This document shows, in pieces, positions 51,161 through 52,015 of a DNA stretch of 52,015 nt. The first letter of the stretch is position 1. Each line of letters opens with the position of its first letter. This DNA is from Lysobacterales bacterium (GTDB lineage Bacteria; Pseudomonadota; Gammaproteobacteria; Xanthomonadales; Xanthomonadaceae). The notes under the pieces are model-generated. The model made no database searches, was not told where the DNA came from, and saw only the letters and a program-made list of their open reading frames with translations. Position numbers and translations under genes: made by a program. The DNA lies in assembly GCA_017302135.1 (NCBI GenBank), contig JAFLDZ010000025.1, forward strand, positions 1 through 52,015. The letters are read 5' to 3'.

Positions 51161-51598
51161 CGGGGTCTGGCGGATGGCGCGGACCCTGCCGATCAGGATC
51201 GTGTGGGTGGCGCGGTCGATCATCTCTTCCACCGTGCAGTCGAAGGCCGAAGGCGCCCCCTTCAACAGCCGCGCCCCGGTGACGGCGGTTTCCCAGTCGG
51301 CGCCCTCATAGCGCGCCGCCCCCTTCACCCCGCCGAAGCCCGAAAAGCGCTCGGCCACCGCCTGATGGCCTGCACCCAGCGATGACCAGCCGAAGCAGCC
51401 GAATTCCGCCAGGAGCGGATAGCTGGATGACCCCCGGTTCACGCAGGCCAAGAGAAGCGGCGGCTCGGCCGACAGCGAGATCGCCGATGTCACCACCAGC
51501 CCCGTGGCGCGGTCGCCCGCGCCTACGGTGATCACGCTGCAATTGCCCACAAGGGGCCGCATCGCGTCACGGAATTCCTTGGCGCCCGGCCCCTCCAT
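51143..51598 (-). CDS. Flavin reductase (FMN-binding split-barrel), 3' end lost at the junction
   Basis: About 152 residues of a ~165-residue family. The split barrel shows FRDAMRPLVGNCSVITVGAG, GLVVTSAISLSAEPPLLLACVNRGSSSYPLL, FGCFGWSSLGAGHQAVAERFSG and HTILIGRVRAIR, typical of the NADH:FMN/FAD reductase component of two-component monooxygenases. The missing C-terminus is replaced by an unrelated glycine-rich sequence. The start is nine bases after the stop of the monooxygenase gene to the right, with TAGGAGGAC (revcomp of plus-strand GTCCTCCTA) as a ribosome site. It would supply reduced flavin to that monooxygenase. Confidence 0.85.
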
Positions 51599-51607
51599 TG
51601 CGTCCTC

Positions 51608-52015
51608 CTAGCGGATGCCCGCGGCCTCAAGCCGGGGCAGAACATGGTCGCGGAAATAGGGGAATTCCTCGACATAATCCACAAAAGACAGCGTGGTGCC
51701 GGCAAATCCCGTGGCATGCAGCTTCACGATGCCCTCGGCCACCTGATCGGGCGTGCCGACCAGCGGGAAGCCGCCGTGGCCCATGGCGAACAGATGCTTG
51801 ATCTGCGCCAGAAGGTCATGCGGGAAGCTGTGGGCATGGGCGAACTGCAGGTTCACCAGATTGTCCACCGCCTCGGTATCGGCGTTTTCGACGGCGGTGT
51901 AATGCAGGAAATCCTGCGCCTCTTTCTCGGTCGGGCGGCAGATGACATGGGAGAAGGTCAGCACATCCACCTTGCGCCCCTTGGCGGCGGCCTGCGCCTT
52001 CAACTCGGCAATCTC
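51608..52015 (-). CDS. LLM-class (luciferase-like) flavin-dependent monooxygenase, C-terminal part
   Basis: The frame is open to the window end, so only the last ~135 residues are seen. They fit the C-terminal helices and strands of a bacterial-luciferase-like barrel: VLTFSHVICRPTEKEAQDF, FPLVGTPDQVAEGIVKLHATG (the usual VGTPDxVA motif) and TTLSFVDYVEEFPYFRDHVLPRLEAAGIR. It is the flavin-using oxygenase of a two-component pair with the reductase downstream. The substrate is unknown; relatives act on sulfonates, nitrilotriacetate, pyrimidines and others. It probably belongs to a different organism from the rest of the window. Confidence 0.85.
   Translation of the reverse strand, partial: EIAELKAQAAAKGRKVDVLTFSHVICRPTEKEAQDFLHYTAVENADTEAVDNLVNLQFAHAHSFPHDLLAQIKHLFAMGHGGFPLVGTPDQVAEGIVKLHATGFAGTTLSFVDYVEEFPYFRDHVLPRLEAAGIR

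Overview
The window is a 52 kb piece of a high-GC gammaproteobacterial chromosome, most likely from the Lysobacteraceae (Xanthomonadaceae: Lysobacter, Luteimonas and relatives). This is inferred from the gene set and from dispersed intergenic palindromes typical of that family. The gene set includes ybeD-lipB-lipA, a membrane-anchored LuxR regulator beside DUF4199, secreted S8 and M4 proteases, and many lipoproteins. No rRNA, tRNA or CRISPR array was found.

Layout. 0-2.5 kb: an AT-richer HNH-nuclease-like gene, palindromic repeats, and a lipoprotein with a retropepsin fold that has lost both catalytic aspartates. 2.5-4.4 kb: a secreted amidohydrolase fused to a CIA30 domain. 4.5-8.1 kb (minus): an ABC-2 exporter with its own DesK/DesR-like two-component system. 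8.4-12.9 kb (plus): a divergent MacAB-like exporter (adaptor, ATPase, two FtsX/MacB permeases) ending in a strong terminator. 13-15 kb: two EamA permeases. 15-20.6 kb: an Ada/Ogt-type DNA repair methyltransferase, the Prc tail-specific protease and the lipoate operon. 20.7-22 kb: two small exported proteins of unknown function. 22.2-26.7 kb: an overlapping envelope operon (M1 aminopeptidase, alpha/beta hydrolase, lipoprotein, GH25 muramidase). 26.9-32.4 kb: CsgG-like protein, coaBC, radC, a lone ParA ATPase, and a divergent Ycf46-type AAA ATPase. 32.5-38.1 kb: M4 protease, a MITE-like element and a decayed gene end, a DUF389 membrane protein, and an S8 protease with a C-terminal lectin domain. 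38.4-43.1 kb: LuxR/DUF4199 pair, 2OG-Fe(II) oxygenase, AEC transporter and gamma-glutamyltransferase. 43.2-51.1 kb: a GAF-GGDEF-EAL protein followed by three tandem exported proteins that share a C-terminal DUF11 module.

The last ~870 bases look foreign. A DUF11 gene runs in frame into the start of a flavin reductase near 51,150, and a luciferase-like monooxygenase follows, open at the window end. This resembles an alphaproteobacterial two-component monooxygenase operon and is most simply an assembly chimera.

The common theme is the cell envelope and secretion: exporters, lipoproteins, secreted hydrolases and large surface proteins. I found no clearly complete new defence or mobile system. 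The least explained parts are the DUF11 cluster with its paired TGTCA/TGACA dyads, the catalytically dead retropepsin lipoprotein, and the HNH protein with two CxxC pairs.
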